Origin: Bradyrhizobium xenonodulans
Lineage (GTDB): Bacteria > Pseudomonadota > Alphaproteobacteria > Rhizobiales > Xanthobacteraceae
Reading direction: 5' to 3'
Assembly (NCBI RefSeq): GCF_027594865.1
Contig: NZ_CP089391.1
Span: 868,001 to 932,000, forward strand
DNA length: 64,000 nucleotides
Position 1 is the stretch's first letter, and every line of letters starts with the position of its first letter. A program made the position numbers and the translations under genes. Of this stretch, positions 1-8,078 are shown one piece after another. Under the pieces are notes generated by a model. It was not told the origin of the DNA. It did no database searches and was given only the letters and a program-made list of their open reading frames with translations.

Positions 1-1182
1 GTGATCTCCCAGCCGAACTACGCGCTCGGCGTCGAATTGCTTGCCGCGCTCGTCATCGGACTTCTGGTGATCGTCTTCACGCCGAATCTCGGGCCGGTGC
101 GGCTGGTGCTCGCGGGTGCGATGTTCGCAGCGATCCTGGTCGGCGTGTCCTGGTTCTTTTACGCGCAGTACCGCTATCTGATCGACTTCACCTATCCGCT
201 GCTGTCGACCACCGCGGTCTATCTGACGCTGATCTTCGCGAGCTTCGTACGCGAGCAGCGGCAGCGTGTGCAGATCCGCGGGCAATTCGCGCAATACATG
301 TCACCGGTGCTGGTCGAGCAGCTCGCGCAGTCGCCGGAAAAGCTCGTGCTCGGCGGCGAGGAGCGCGAGATGACGATCATGTTCTCCGACGTGCGCGGCT
401 TCACCACCATCTCGGAGACCTACAAGCACGATCCGCAAGGCCTGATCGCGCTGATGAACCGCTTCCTGACGCCGCTGACCGACGTAATCATCGAGCGAAA
501 GGGCTATATCGACAAATACATGGGCGACGCCATCATGGCGTTCTGGAACGCGCCGCTCGACGATGCCGAGCACGAGATCAACGCCTGCGAGGCCGCGATC
601 CAGATGCTGGAGCAGATCGACGCGGTCAACAAGGAGCGCGAGCAGGAAGCCGCCGACGGCGGCCACGTCTATATCCCGCTCAATGTCGGCATCGGCCTCA
701 ACACCGGCATCGGCGTGGTCGGCAACATGGGCTCGGACCTGAAGAAGAACTATTCGGTGCTCGGCGACAGCGTGAACCTCGCCTCGCGTCTCGAAGGCCA
801 GTCGAAGGAATACGGCTTTCCCATCATCGTCGGATCCAGGACCGCGCTCGCCGCCAAGGATAAGTTCGCGATCCTCGAGCTCGACTTCATCATGGTCAAG
901 GGCAAGACCGAGCCGGAGGTGATCTACGCCATCGCCGGCCGCGAGGACGTGATGCATTCGGGCGCCTTCCAGCGCCTGCGTAACATCACCATCGAGATGC
1001 TCGGCTGCTACCGCGGCCGCGACTGGCAGGGCGCGCTGGACGCGATCGAGCGCGGCCGTCGCAGCGAGGACGCCGACACGCTGGAAAAGCTGTTCAAGCT
1101 GTACGAGGTGCGCATCAAGGATTTCCAGCTCAATCCGCCGGCAGAGGGCTGGACCGGGGCGTATGCGCTGCTGACGAAGTAG
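1..1182 (+). CDS. Class III adenylate/guanylate cyclase, membrane-bound, 5' partial
   Basis: Makes cyclic nucleotide (probably cAMP) from NTP at the inner membrane. The frame is open from base 1, so the true start and the likely N-terminal sensor (CHASE2-type in this architecture) lie outside the window. Visible residues 13-30, 33-54 and 66-83 are three membrane segments, followed by the catalytic domain at about 120-310. FSDVRGFT (128-135) supplies the first metal Asp, DKYMGDAIM (171-179) the second, and VLGDSVNLASR the transition-state Asn-259 and Arg-263. Lys-172 and Ser-252 sit at the base-specifying positions, which fits adenylate better than guanylate cyclase, but this is family inference. 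The gene converges on the binding-protein gene at 1310-2905, with a palindromic repeat between them. Confidence 0.88.
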   Translation: MISQPNYALGVELLAALVIGLLVIVFTPNLGPVRLVLAGAMFAAILVGVSWFFYAQYRYLIDFTYPLLSTTAVYLTLIFASFVREQRQRVQIRGQFAQYMSPVLVEQLAQSPEKLVLGGEEREMTIMFSDVRGFTTISETYKHDPQGLIALMNRFLTPLTDVIIERKGYIDKYMGDAIMAFWNAPLDDAEHEINACEAAIQMLEQIDAVNKEREQEAADGGHVYIPLNVGIGLNTGIGVVGNMGSDLKKNYSVLGDSVNLASRLEGQSKEYGFPIIVGSRTALAAKDKFAILELDFIMVKGKTEPEVIYAIAGREDVMHSGAFQRLRNITIEMLGCYRGRDWQGALDAIERGRRSEDADTLEKLFKLYEVRIKDFQLNPPAEGWTGAYALLTK

Positions 1183-1200
1183 TTGCCCGCGTCACCGCTC

Positions 1201-1292
1201 TCGTAGGGTGGGCAAAGGCGCATAGCGCCGTGCCCACGGTCTTTCGCGGCGGCTGAAGGTGGTGGGCACGCTTCGCTTTGCCCACCCTACGA
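1201..1292. repeat. Interspersed palindrome, family A copy 1
   Basis: About 92 bp with outer arms TCGTAGGGTGGGCAAAG / CTTTGCCCACCCTACGA and inner arms CGTGCCCAC / GTGGGCACG, so it can fold as a long nested hairpin. Three further copies lie at 14341-14432, 24306-24396 and 48251-48344. This copy lies between two converging genes, where a transcript from either side would form the hairpin. Confidence 0.9.
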
Positions 1293-1309
1293 CAGCTGCG
1301 CGTGAACCC

Positions 1310-2905
1310 TCACTCCATCCCGATCGTCGTCAGATCCTGGAACCAGTGCTGCGCCTGCACGAACTGTTTCACCTTCGGCGACAGGGCATGCGGGTTGGTG
1401 TCGTGGACGACCCAGACCAGCGTAGCGTCGTCGACGATCAGCGTATGTGCCTGCGCCAGCAACTCGTCCTGCTTGGCGCTGTCGAACGTCTGCTTGGCCT
1501 TGTCGATCAACGCGTCCACCTCGGGGTTCTTGTAGCCGCCCCAGTTGACGCCGACCGGCGCGATCTGGCCGGAATGGAAGAAGCGGACGATGGCGTAGAG
1601 CGGGTCGGAGGTGACATAGGCGATGTTGTTGGCGGTGATGCCGGCGTTGATCTCGTCGGCCGCGCCCTTGCGCCAATGCGTATAGAGTGTCTCGAGCTCG
1701 ACGACCTTGAAGTCGATGTCGATGCCGATCTCCTTGAAGCTCTGCTGCAGGAACTCGTTCATCGGCAGCGACAGCATCTGGCCGGTGCCGCCCTGCGCGA
1801 TGATGAAGGTGGCCTTCAGCGGTTTTGCTTTTGAATAGCCGGCTTCCTCGACCAGCTTCTTCGCGGCAGCCAGATCGTATTTCAGCTCGAAGCTGGGCTT
1901 GCCGAACCACGGGCTCGATGGATCGACCTGACCCTTTGCGGGTTTTGCTAGCCCGTTCATCAGGCCGACCACCGCCTCGCGGTCGATCGCGAGGTTGAGC
2001 GCCTTGCGCAGGCGGATGTCGGTCCAGGGCGAGCCCGGCAGCACGCTGAGATGATAATTCCAGACATGCGGCGTGACGTTGTCGACGAGCTTCATCCCCG
2101 CCGCCTTGAGCTGCGGCACCGCATCCGGTGCCGGCGTCTCGATCAGGTCGACTTGTCCGGCGAGCAGCGCGTTGGTGCGCGTCAGCGCTTCCGGCATCGG
2201 CACCAGCACGATCTTGTCGGCCTTGGGAATGCGCTTCTTGTTCCAGTAATCAGGGTTCTTGGTCAGCTCGGCCAGCTCGCGCGGCACCAGTTTTGTCAGT
2301 TTGAACGGTCCGGTGCCAGAGGGCTGGCTGGCGAACTTGTCCCAATCCTTGCCGAGCTTTTCGTATTGCGCCGGGCTGGAGACCAGGAACCACAGCATCT
2401 GATAGGGGAAGAACGAGTCCACCGTCTTGGTGGTGATCTCCACCGTGAAATCATCGATCTTGGCGTAGCTGGCGACCGAGGGCAGGCGGGTCTTCACCTG
2501 CGCGCTCTGCCGCTTGTCGAACTGCGGCGCCTTGTCGTTGAGCACCTTGTCCAGATTCCAGATCACCGCATCGGCGTTGAACGCGCTGCCGTCGTGAAAC
2601 TTCACGTCCTTGCGCAGTGTGAAGCGCCACTTTGTCTTGTCGGCATCGTCGACCTTCCATTCCGTGGCGAGGCCCGGCACCAGCTTGCCCGGCCGGTCGG
2701 CGACGTCCATCTCCCAGGCGACGAGCGGATCGTAGATCGTGTAGGCGGTGAACTGATACGCGCCGGCACCGCGATCGGGCTGGCCGGTCGTCAGCGGAAT
2801 GTCCGCCATCGAGATGCCGTAGCGCACCACCGTTTCAGCGCGTGCCGAGATTGCGGACAACGCCAGCGCAAGCACGGCGAGACAGATCGACAGACGAATA
2901 CGCAT
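1310..2905 (-). CDS. ABC transporter substrate-binding protein, peptide/nickel (SBP_bac_5) type, paralogue 1
   Basis: Periplasmic binding protein of the dipeptide/oligopeptide class, 531 aa. I start it at the ATG at 2903-2905, because the residues from there form a signal peptide (MRIRLSICLAVLALALSA, cleavage after ARA) and the 55 residues further upstream look like non-coding extension. The mature start carries the ADIPxTxGQPDxG motif, also present in the divergent neighbour at 3106-4764, so the two are clear paralogues. The gene reads away from the transporter operon and has no permease of its own here; it may feed the same permease with a different ligand. Ligand unknown. Confidence 0.9.
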   Translation of the reverse strand: MRIRLSICLAVLALALSAISARAETVVRYGISMADIPLTTGQPDRGAGAYQFTAYTIYDPLVAWEMDVADRPGKLVPGLATEWKVDDADKTKWRFTLRKDVKFHDGSAFNADAVIWNLDKVLNDKAPQFDKRQSAQVKTRLPSVASYAKIDDFTVEITTKTVDSFFPYQMLWFLVSSPAQYEKLGKDWDKFASQPSGTGPFKLTKLVPRELAELTKNPDYWNKKRIPKADKIVLVPMPEALTRTNALLAGQVDLIETPAPDAVPQLKAAGMKLVDNVTPHVWNYHLSVLPGSPWTDIRLRKALNLAIDREAVVGLMNGLAKPAKGQVDPSSPWFGKPSFELKYDLAAAKKLVEEAGYSKAKPLKATFIIAQGGTGQMLSLPMNEFLQQSFKEIGIDIDFKVVELETLYTHWRKGAADEINAGITANNIAYVTSDPLYAIVRFFHSGQIAPVGVNWGGYKNPEVDALIDKAKQTFDSAKQDELLAQAHTLIVDDATLVWVVHDTNPHALSPKVKQFVQAQHWFQDLTTIGME

Positions 2906-3040
2906 GGCCCAAAGCTCCCAGGGGATTTCGGGGCCAAACTTGCAAGCTTGATGCCAGAATAGGCAGCGCGGCGGCCTTGCCCTCGCGCGATCACAAGGAC
3001 TTGTCGTCGCAGGGGCAATTTGCAGAATAAGTTTCCCCAC

Positions 3041-3056
3041 TGGCACAGCCATTGCA
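3041..3056 (+). promoter_or_regulatory. Sigma-54 (RpoN) promoter
   Basis: TGGCACAGCCATTGCA matches the -24/-12 consensus TGGCAC-N5-TTGCA exactly, with the GG and GC dinucleotides ten bases apart. A start site about 12 bp past the GC falls near 3066, leaving a roughly 40 bp leader before the ATG at 3106. It faces the ABC/amidase operon. I saw no convincing NtrC or other enhancer site upstream by eye. Confidence 0.8.
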
Positions 3057-3105
3057 TACGATTGCATCAAAATTAATCATCGGAAGCCGAAGAAGGATCG
3101 AGGCG

Positions 3106-4764
3106 ATGCTTATCAAGAACAACAAAACACGGGCCGCGCTGATCGCGTTGCTGGCGCTAGGCAGCGTGGCCGCCTGGCCGCGCGTCGCCAGCGCCGACAC
3201 CGTGCTGCGCATCGGCATGACCGCTGCCGACATTCCGCGCACGCTGGGCCAGCCCGATCAGGGTTTTGAGGGCAACCGCTTCACCGGCCTCACCATGTAT
3301 GACGCGCTGACCGGTTGGGACCTGTCCTCCGCCGACAAGGCGAGCGTGGTGATCCCCGGCCTTGCCACCGAGTGGAAGGTCGACGATGCCGACAAGACCA
3401 AATGGACCTTCAAGCTGCGCCCCGGCGTCACCTTCCATGACGGCTCGCCGTTCAATGCCGACGCCGTGGTGTGGAACGTCGAGAAGGTGTTGAAGCAGGA
3501 CGCGCCGCAATTCGACGCCAGCCAGGTCGGCGTTACCGCCTCGCGCATGCCGACGCTGGCCTCGGCCAAGAAGATCGACGACATGACAGTCGAGCTCACC
3601 ACCAAGGAGCCCGACAGCTTCCTGCCGATCAATCTCACCAACCTCTTCATGGCGAGTCCGGCGAAGTGGCAGCATTTCTATGACAAGGCGGAAGGCGCCG
3701 ACGCCAAGGCCAAGTCGCAGGCGGCGTGGACCGCCTTTGCCAAGGACGCCGCGGGCACCGGTCCGTGGAAGATGGCGGGCTTCACGCCGCGCGAACGTCT
3801 CGAGCTGGTGAAGAACGCGAACTACTGGAATAAGGATCGCGTGCCCAAGGTCGACAAGATGGTGCTCCTGCCGATGCCGGAAGCGAACGCGCGCACCGCG
3901 GCGTTGCTGTCAGGGCAGGTCGATTGGGTCGAGGCACCGGCGCCCGACGCGCTGCCTGAGCTGAAGCAGCGCGGTTTCAAGCTCTACGCCAATGAGCAGC
4001 CGCATGTCTGGCCGTGGCAATTCTCGCGCGTGGAAGGCTCGCCCTGGAACGATATCCGCGTGCGCAAGGCCGCCAATCTCTGCGTCGATCGCGAAGGCCT
4101 CAAGGACGGCCTGCTCGCCGGCCTGATGGTGCCGGCGTCCGGCACCTTTGAGCCTGGCCATCCCTGGCGCGGCAAGCCGACCTTCGAGATCAAGTACGAC
4201 AAGGCGGCCGCGCAGAAGCTGATGCAGGAAGCCGGCTTCGGTCCCAGCAAAAAGCTCGAGGTGAAGATTCAGACCTCGGCCTCCGGCTCGGGCCAGATGC
4301 AGCCGCTTCCGATGAACGAGTATCTGCAGCAGGCGCTCGCCGAATGCTATTTCGATGTGAAGCTCGATGTCATCGAATGGAACACGCTGTTCACCAATTG
4401 GCGCCGCGGCGCCAAGGATCCCTCTGCGAACGGCTCGAACGCGACCAACGTCACCTATGCGGCGATGGACCCGTTCTTCGCGCTGGTGCGCTTCCTGCAA
4501 TCGAGCATGGCGCCGCCGGTCTCGAACAATTGGGGCTTCATCAATAATCCCAAGTTCGACGAACTGGTGAAGAAGGCACGCCAGACCTTCGATCCCGCCG
4601 CGCGTGACGCCGCGCTCGCCGAGCTGCACGCGGCTTCCGTCGACGACGCCGCCTTTCTCTACGTGGCCCACGACGTCGGTCCCCGCGCCATCAGCCCGAA
4701 GGTGACAGGCGTGGTGCAGCCGAAGAGCTGGTTCATCGACTTCTCGCTGGTGTCGATGAAGTAG
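3106..4764 (+). CDS. ABC transporter substrate-binding protein, peptide (SBP_bac_5) type, paralogue 2
   Basis: Periplasmic solute receptor of the oligopeptide/dipeptide class, 552 aa, first gene of the operon running to 10461. The ATG at 3106 is chosen because it is preceded by a GGATCGAGG stretch and begins a good signal peptide (MLIKNNKTRAALIALLALGS, cleavage near ASA-DT). The reading frame is open for 18 more codons, but those overlap the sigma-54 promoter. Conserved family patches include the W-K-F-x-L-R-x-G-V-x-F-H-D-G region near residue 100. The sigma-54 promoter and the amidase in the same operon suggest a nitrogen-containing ligand (peptide, amide or amide-bearing acid), which is inference. 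Confidence 0.92.
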   Translation: MLIKNNKTRAALIALLALGSVAAWPRVASADTVLRIGMTAADIPRTLGQPDQGFEGNRFTGLTMYDALTGWDLSSADKASVVIPGLATEWKVDDADKTKWTFKLRPGVTFHDGSPFNADAVVWNVEKVLKQDAPQFDASQVGVTASRMPTLASAKKIDDMTVELTTKEPDSFLPINLTNLFMASPAKWQHFYDKAEGADAKAKSQAAWTAFAKDAAGTGPWKMAGFTPRERLELVKNANYWNKDRVPKVDKMVLLPMPEANARTAALLSGQVDWVEAPAPDALPELKQRGFKLYANEQPHVWPWQFSRVEGSPWNDIRVRKAANLCVDREGLKDGLLAGLMVPASGTFEPGHPWRGKPTFEIKYDKAAAQKLMQEAGFGPSKKLEVKIQTSASGSGQMQPLPMNEYLQQALAECYFDVKLDVIEWNTLFTNWRRGAKDPSANGSNATNVTYAAMDPFFALVRFLQSSMAPPVSNNWGFINNPKFDELVKKARQTFDPAARDAALAELHAASVDDAAFLYVAHDVGPRAISPKVTGVVQPKSWFIDFSLVSMK

Positions 4765-4785
4765 TCTATCGCAACGAAGTCGGTG

Positions 4786-4944
4786 CACCCTCTCCCCCTG
4801 TGGGAGAGGGTGGCTTCGCAATAGCGAAGCCGGGTGAGGGGTATCTCTCCGCGGGTGCGGACCCCTCCATCGATGCAATAATCTCCACGGAAACAACCCC
4901 CCATCCGGCGCTTCGCGCCACCTTCTCCCACAAGGGGAGAAGGG
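4786..4944 (+). repeat. Palindromic repeat family B inside the ABC operon
   Basis: Three hairpins in a row between the binding-protein and permease genes: an 11-bp stem at 4786-4812 (CACCCTCTCCC and its complement), an 8-bp stem at 4812-4831 (GGCTTCGC / GCGAAGCC) and a 9-bp stem at 4921-4943 (CCTTCTCCC / GGGAGAAGG). A related copy lies at 31551-31672. The last stem contains the only purine-rich run strong enough to serve as a distant ribosome site for the GTG at 4960. Confidence 0.85.
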
Positions 4945-4959
4945 AAGAAAAGAAACAAC

Positions 4960-5913
4960 GTGCTCGCCTATATCGCCAGACGCATCGCCTATGTCATCCC
5001 GATCGTCATCAGCGTGGCGCTGGTGTGCTTTCTGCTCGTGCACATTACGCCGGGCGATCCGCTCGTCGCGGTGCTCCCCGCAGATGCCTCGCAGGAGCTC
5101 GCGGCGCAGCTCCGCGTCGCCTATGGTTTTGACCGCCCGTTGCCGGTGCAGTTCGGGCTGTGGCTGCTGCGCGCGCTGCACGGCGATCTCGGCAATTCCA
5201 TCGCCACCGGACGCCCCGTGCTGGCCGAGGTCATGCGCGCGGTCAGCAACACCGTCACGCTGGCGATTGCCGCCGCCATCATCGGCTTCACCATGGGCAT
5301 CCTGCTCGGCCTGATCGCCGGCTATTTCCGCGAGACCTGGATCGACAAGGTCGCGACCTCCTTTGCCATCGCCGGCGTCTCCGTGCCGCATTACTGGCTC
5401 GGCATGGTGCTCGTCATCATCTTCTCGGTGCAGCTCAACTGGCTGCCCGCGGTCGGCGCCGGTCCCAACGGCTCCAACTCCTGGGCCTGGGACTGGGCGC
5501 ATCTGAAATATCTCGTGCTGCCGGCGATCACGACCTCGGTGATCCCGATGGGCATCGTCACCCGCACCGTGCGTGCGCTGACCGGCGACATCCTCAGCCA
5601 GGACTTTGTCGAAGCGCTGCGCGCAAAAGGCCTGCATGAAACCGGCGTGTTTCGCCATGTCATCAAGAACGCTGCACCCACTGCGCTCGCGGTGATGGGG
5701 CTTCAGCTCGGCTACATGCTGGGCGGCTCGATCCTGATCGAGACCGTGTTCTCCTGGCCGGGCTCGGGCTTCCTGCTCAACTCCGCGATCTTCCAGCGCG
5801 ACCTGCCGCTGCTCCAGGGCACCATCCTGATCCTGGCCCTGTTCTTCGTCTTCCTCAACCTGCTGGTCGACATCGCGCAAGCGGCGATCGACCCGCGCAT
5901 CAAGCGGGGCTAG
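4960..5913 (+). CDS. ABC transporter permease, DppB/OppB type
   Basis: Inner-membrane permease of a peptide-type importer, 317 aa, with the six-helix BPD_transp_1 fold. The N-terminus MLAYIARRIAYVIPIVISVA and the loop LRAKGLHETGVFRHVIKNAAP (EAA motif that docks the ATPase, around residues 218-235) are characteristic. It starts at a GTG; no better start lies upstream in frame. The gap to the binding-protein gene is filled by a hairpin repeat, and the next permease gene follows after 3 bp. Confidence 0.93.
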   Translation: MLAYIARRIAYVIPIVISVALVCFLLVHITPGDPLVAVLPADASQELAAQLRVAYGFDRPLPVQFGLWLLRALHGDLGNSIATGRPVLAEVMRAVSNTVTLAIAAAIIGFTMGILLGLIAGYFRETWIDKVATSFAIAGVSVPHYWLGMVLVIIFSVQLNWLPAVGAGPNGSNSWAWDWAHLKYLVLPAITTSVIPMGIVTRTVRALTGDILSQDFVEALRAKGLHETGVFRHVIKNAAPTALAVMGLQLGYMLGGSILIETVFSWPGSGFLLNSAIFQRDLPLLQGTILILALFFVFLNLLVDIAQAAIDPRIKRG

Positions 5914-5916
5914 CCG

Positions 5917-6819
5917 ATGAGCGAGCTTCCGTTGTCCGCCACCGCCGATGCCGCGCTGCAGGCCGCGCCCGCCACCAAGGCGCGCGGCTATTGGGCGACC
6001 GTCGGCCGGCGCATCGCCCGCGACAAGGTCAGCATGGCCTGCGCGCTGGTGCTGCTCTTGATCTTCCTGTCCGCGGTCCTCGCGCCGTGGCTCGGACTCG
6101 AAGACCCGTATAAAGGCTCGATGATCCGCCGCCTGCGCCACATCGGTACCGTCGGCTATCCGCTCGGCACCGACGAGCTCGGCCGCGACATGCTGGCGCG
6201 GCTGATCTATGGCGGGCGGCTGTCGCTGGTGATCGGCATTTTGCCCGTGATCCTCGCCTTCGGCATCGGCACTTCGCTCGGTCTCGTTGCCGGCTATGTC
6301 GGCGGCAAGCTCAACACCGCGATCATGCGCACGATCGATGTGTTCTATGCCTTCCCTTCCGTGCTGCTCGCGATCGCGATTTCCGGAGCGCTCGGGGCCG
6401 GCATCCTCAATTCCATCGTGTCGTTGACGGTCGTGTTCGTGCCGCAGATCACCCGCGTCGCCGAGAGCGTCACCACCGGCGTGCGCAACATGGACTTTGT
6501 CGAGGCCGCGCGCGCCTCCGGCGCGGGGCCCTTCACCATCATGCGCGTGCACATCCTCGGCAACGTGCTGGGTGCGATCTTCGTCTATGCCACCAGTCTC
6601 ATCTCGGTCTCCATGATCCTGGCGGCGGGCCTCTCCTTCCTCGGCCTCGGCACCAAGCCGCCGGAGCCGGAATGGGGCCTGATGCTGAACACCTTGCGCA
6701 CCGCGATCTACGTCAATCCCTGGGTCGCGGCATTGCCGGGTGCGATGATCTTCGCGGTCTCGATCTGCTTCAACCTGCTCTCGGACGGCCTGCGCAGCGC
6801 CATGGACATCAGGAACTAG
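5917..6819 (+). CDS. ABC transporter permease, DppC/OppC type
   Basis: Second permease of the importer, 300 aa. It has the usual hydrophilic N-terminal extension, one helix near residues 43-65, the periplasmic [19 protein letters not shown] motif typical of DppC/OppC, and the five-helix core. The EAA-type loop is [20 protein letters not shown] (about residues 195-214). Spacing of 3 bp on both sides indicates translation coupled with the neighbouring permease and ATPase. Confidence 0.93.
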   Translation: MSELPLSATADAALQAAPATKARGYWATVGRRIARDKVSMACALVLLLIFLSAVLAPWLGLEDPYKGSMIRRLRHIGTVGYPLGTDELGRDMLARLIYGGRLSLVIGILPVILAFGIGTSLGLVAGYVGGKLNTAIMRTIDVFYAFPSVLLAIAISGALGAGILNSIVSLTVVFVPQITRVAESVTTGVRNMDFVEAARASGAGPFTIMRVHILGNVLGAIFVYATSLISVSMILAAGLSFLGLGTKPPEPEWGLMLNTLRTAIYVNPWVAALPGAMIFAVSICFNLLSDGLRSAMDIRN

Positions 6820-6822
6820 GCC

Positions 6823-7884
6823 ATGAGCGAGAGCAACGCATCCGTTGAAATGCTGGAGCCCGTCGAGGACGTCGGCGGCGTCGCGCAGCCGCTGCTCCAG
6901 GTCAACGGCCTCACAAAACATTTCCCCGTTCGCGGCGGGCTGTTCGCCGCCAAGCGCACCGTGCGCGCCGTCGACAACGTCTCCTTCGCCGTCGCCAAGG
7001 GCGAGACCGTCGGCATTGTCGGCGAATCCGGCTGCGGCAAGTCCACCACCGCGCGGCTGCTGATGCATCTGATGCCGCGCGACACCGGCGATATCATTTA
7101 TGACGGCATGACCGTCGGGCAGTCCCTGTCGCTGCGTGAGCTGCGCCGCGGCATGCAGATGGTGTTCCAGGACTCCTACGCCTCACTCAATCCGCGCCTG
7201 ACCATCGAGGAATCGATCGCGTTCGGCCCCAAGGTGCATGGCATGGCCGATGGCACCGCGCGGGCGCTCGCGCGTGAGCTGCTCGGCAAGGTCGGCCTGC
7301 GCCCCGAAAACTTCGCCAACCGCTATCCGCACGAGATCTCCGGCGGCCAGCGCCAGCGTGTCAATATCGCCCGCGCCCTGGCGCTGTCGCCGCGGCTGGT
7401 GATCCTGGACGAGGCCGTCTCTGCGCTCGACAAATCCGTCGAGGCGCAGGTGCTCAATTTGCTTGCCGATCTCAAGCGCGAGTTCGGCCTGACCTATCTC
7501 TTCATCAGCCACGACCTCAACGTGGTGCGCTACATCTCGGATCGCGTGCTGGTGATGTATCTCGGCGAAGTCGTCGAGCTCGGCCCGGTCGACCAGGTCT
7601 GGGACAGGCCTGCGCATCCCTATACGCGCGCGCTGCTGGCGGCGATGCCGTCGTCCGATCCCGACAACCGCACCGAGACGCCGCCGATCACGGGCGATCC
7701 GCCCAATCCGATCGACCCGCCCTCGGGCTGTCGCTTCCACACCCGTTGCCCGTTTGCGGAGCCGCTCTGCGCAAATGCGACACCAAAGCTCACCGCGCTC
7801 GATAAGATGGGCCACGAGGCCGCGTGCTACATGGCGATACCGGGTTCAGGCCACAGCCGCGCGCCCAGGGAGAAGACCGCATGA
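6823..7884 (+). CDS. ABC transporter ATP-binding protein, DppF/OppF type
   Basis: One of two ATPases powering the importer, 353 aa. Walker [10 protein letters not shown] is at 67-75, signature SGGQRQR around 173-179 and Walker B LVILDEA at 192-198. The C-terminal region beyond residue 280 is the oligopeptide-specific extension with the Cys-rich patch [14 protein letters not shown]. An N-terminal extension of about 25 residues is slightly longer than usual. The stop codon overlaps the start of the next gene (ATGA), so the small AtzG-like protein is translationally coupled. Confidence 0.94.
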   Translation: MSESNASVEMLEPVEDVGGVAQPLLQVNGLTKHFPVRGGLFAAKRTVRAVDNVSFAVAKGETVGIVGESGCGKSTTARLLMHLMPRDTGDIIYDGMTVGQSLSLRELRRGMQMVFQDSYASLNPRLTIEESIAFGPKVHGMADGTARALARELLGKVGLRPENFANRYPHEISGGQRQRVNIARALALSPRLVILDEAVSALDKSVEAQVLNLLADLKREFGLTYLFISHDLNVVRYISDRVLVMYLGEVVELGPVDQVWDRPAHPYTRALLAAMPSSDPDNRTETPPITGDPPNPIDPPSGCRFHTRCPFAEPLCANATPKLTALDKMGHEAACYMAIPGSGHSRAPREKTA

Positions 7885-8078
7885 CGAGACCGACACCGAA
7901 AGAGATCAAGCCCATGGCGCAGATCGCCGGCGTCCCCGTGGATGACGAGATCGCGACGCGCATCTCCAATTCGATCGGACCCGCCTTCGAAGGCTTTGCC
8001 GCCATCGCCGGCACGCTGCCGTTCGACCTCGAGCCCGCGCTCTATCCGATCGCGCAGACGCAGAAGGTGTCGAAATGA
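7881..8078 (+). CDS. AtzG-like (DUF4089) small protein, probable amidase partner
   Basis: Protein of 65 aa starting [17 protein letters not shown], chosen because this ATG overlaps the preceding stop in the common ATGA coupling pattern. Its layout (G-V-P-V-D, then a helix, then PFDLEPALYP near the C-terminus) resembles DUF4089/AtzG proteins, which are GatC-like subunits that stabilise the AtzE-type amidase in cyanuric acid breakdown. The neighbouring gene is an amidase overlapping it by 4 bp, which strongly supports this pairing. The family call rests on pattern recognition of a short sequence; the enzyme need not act on carboxybiuret. Confidence 0.72.
   Translation: MTRPTPKEIKPMAQIAGVPVDDEIATRISNSIGPAFEGFAAIAGTLPFDLEPALYPIAQTQKVSK

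Noticed and set aside
3910..7068. Very long leftward open frame (over 1000 codons) opposite the ABC operon
   Set aside because: Antisense to four well-recognised genes; composition is His/Asp/Arg-rich as expected from the complement of GC-rich codons, with no domain.
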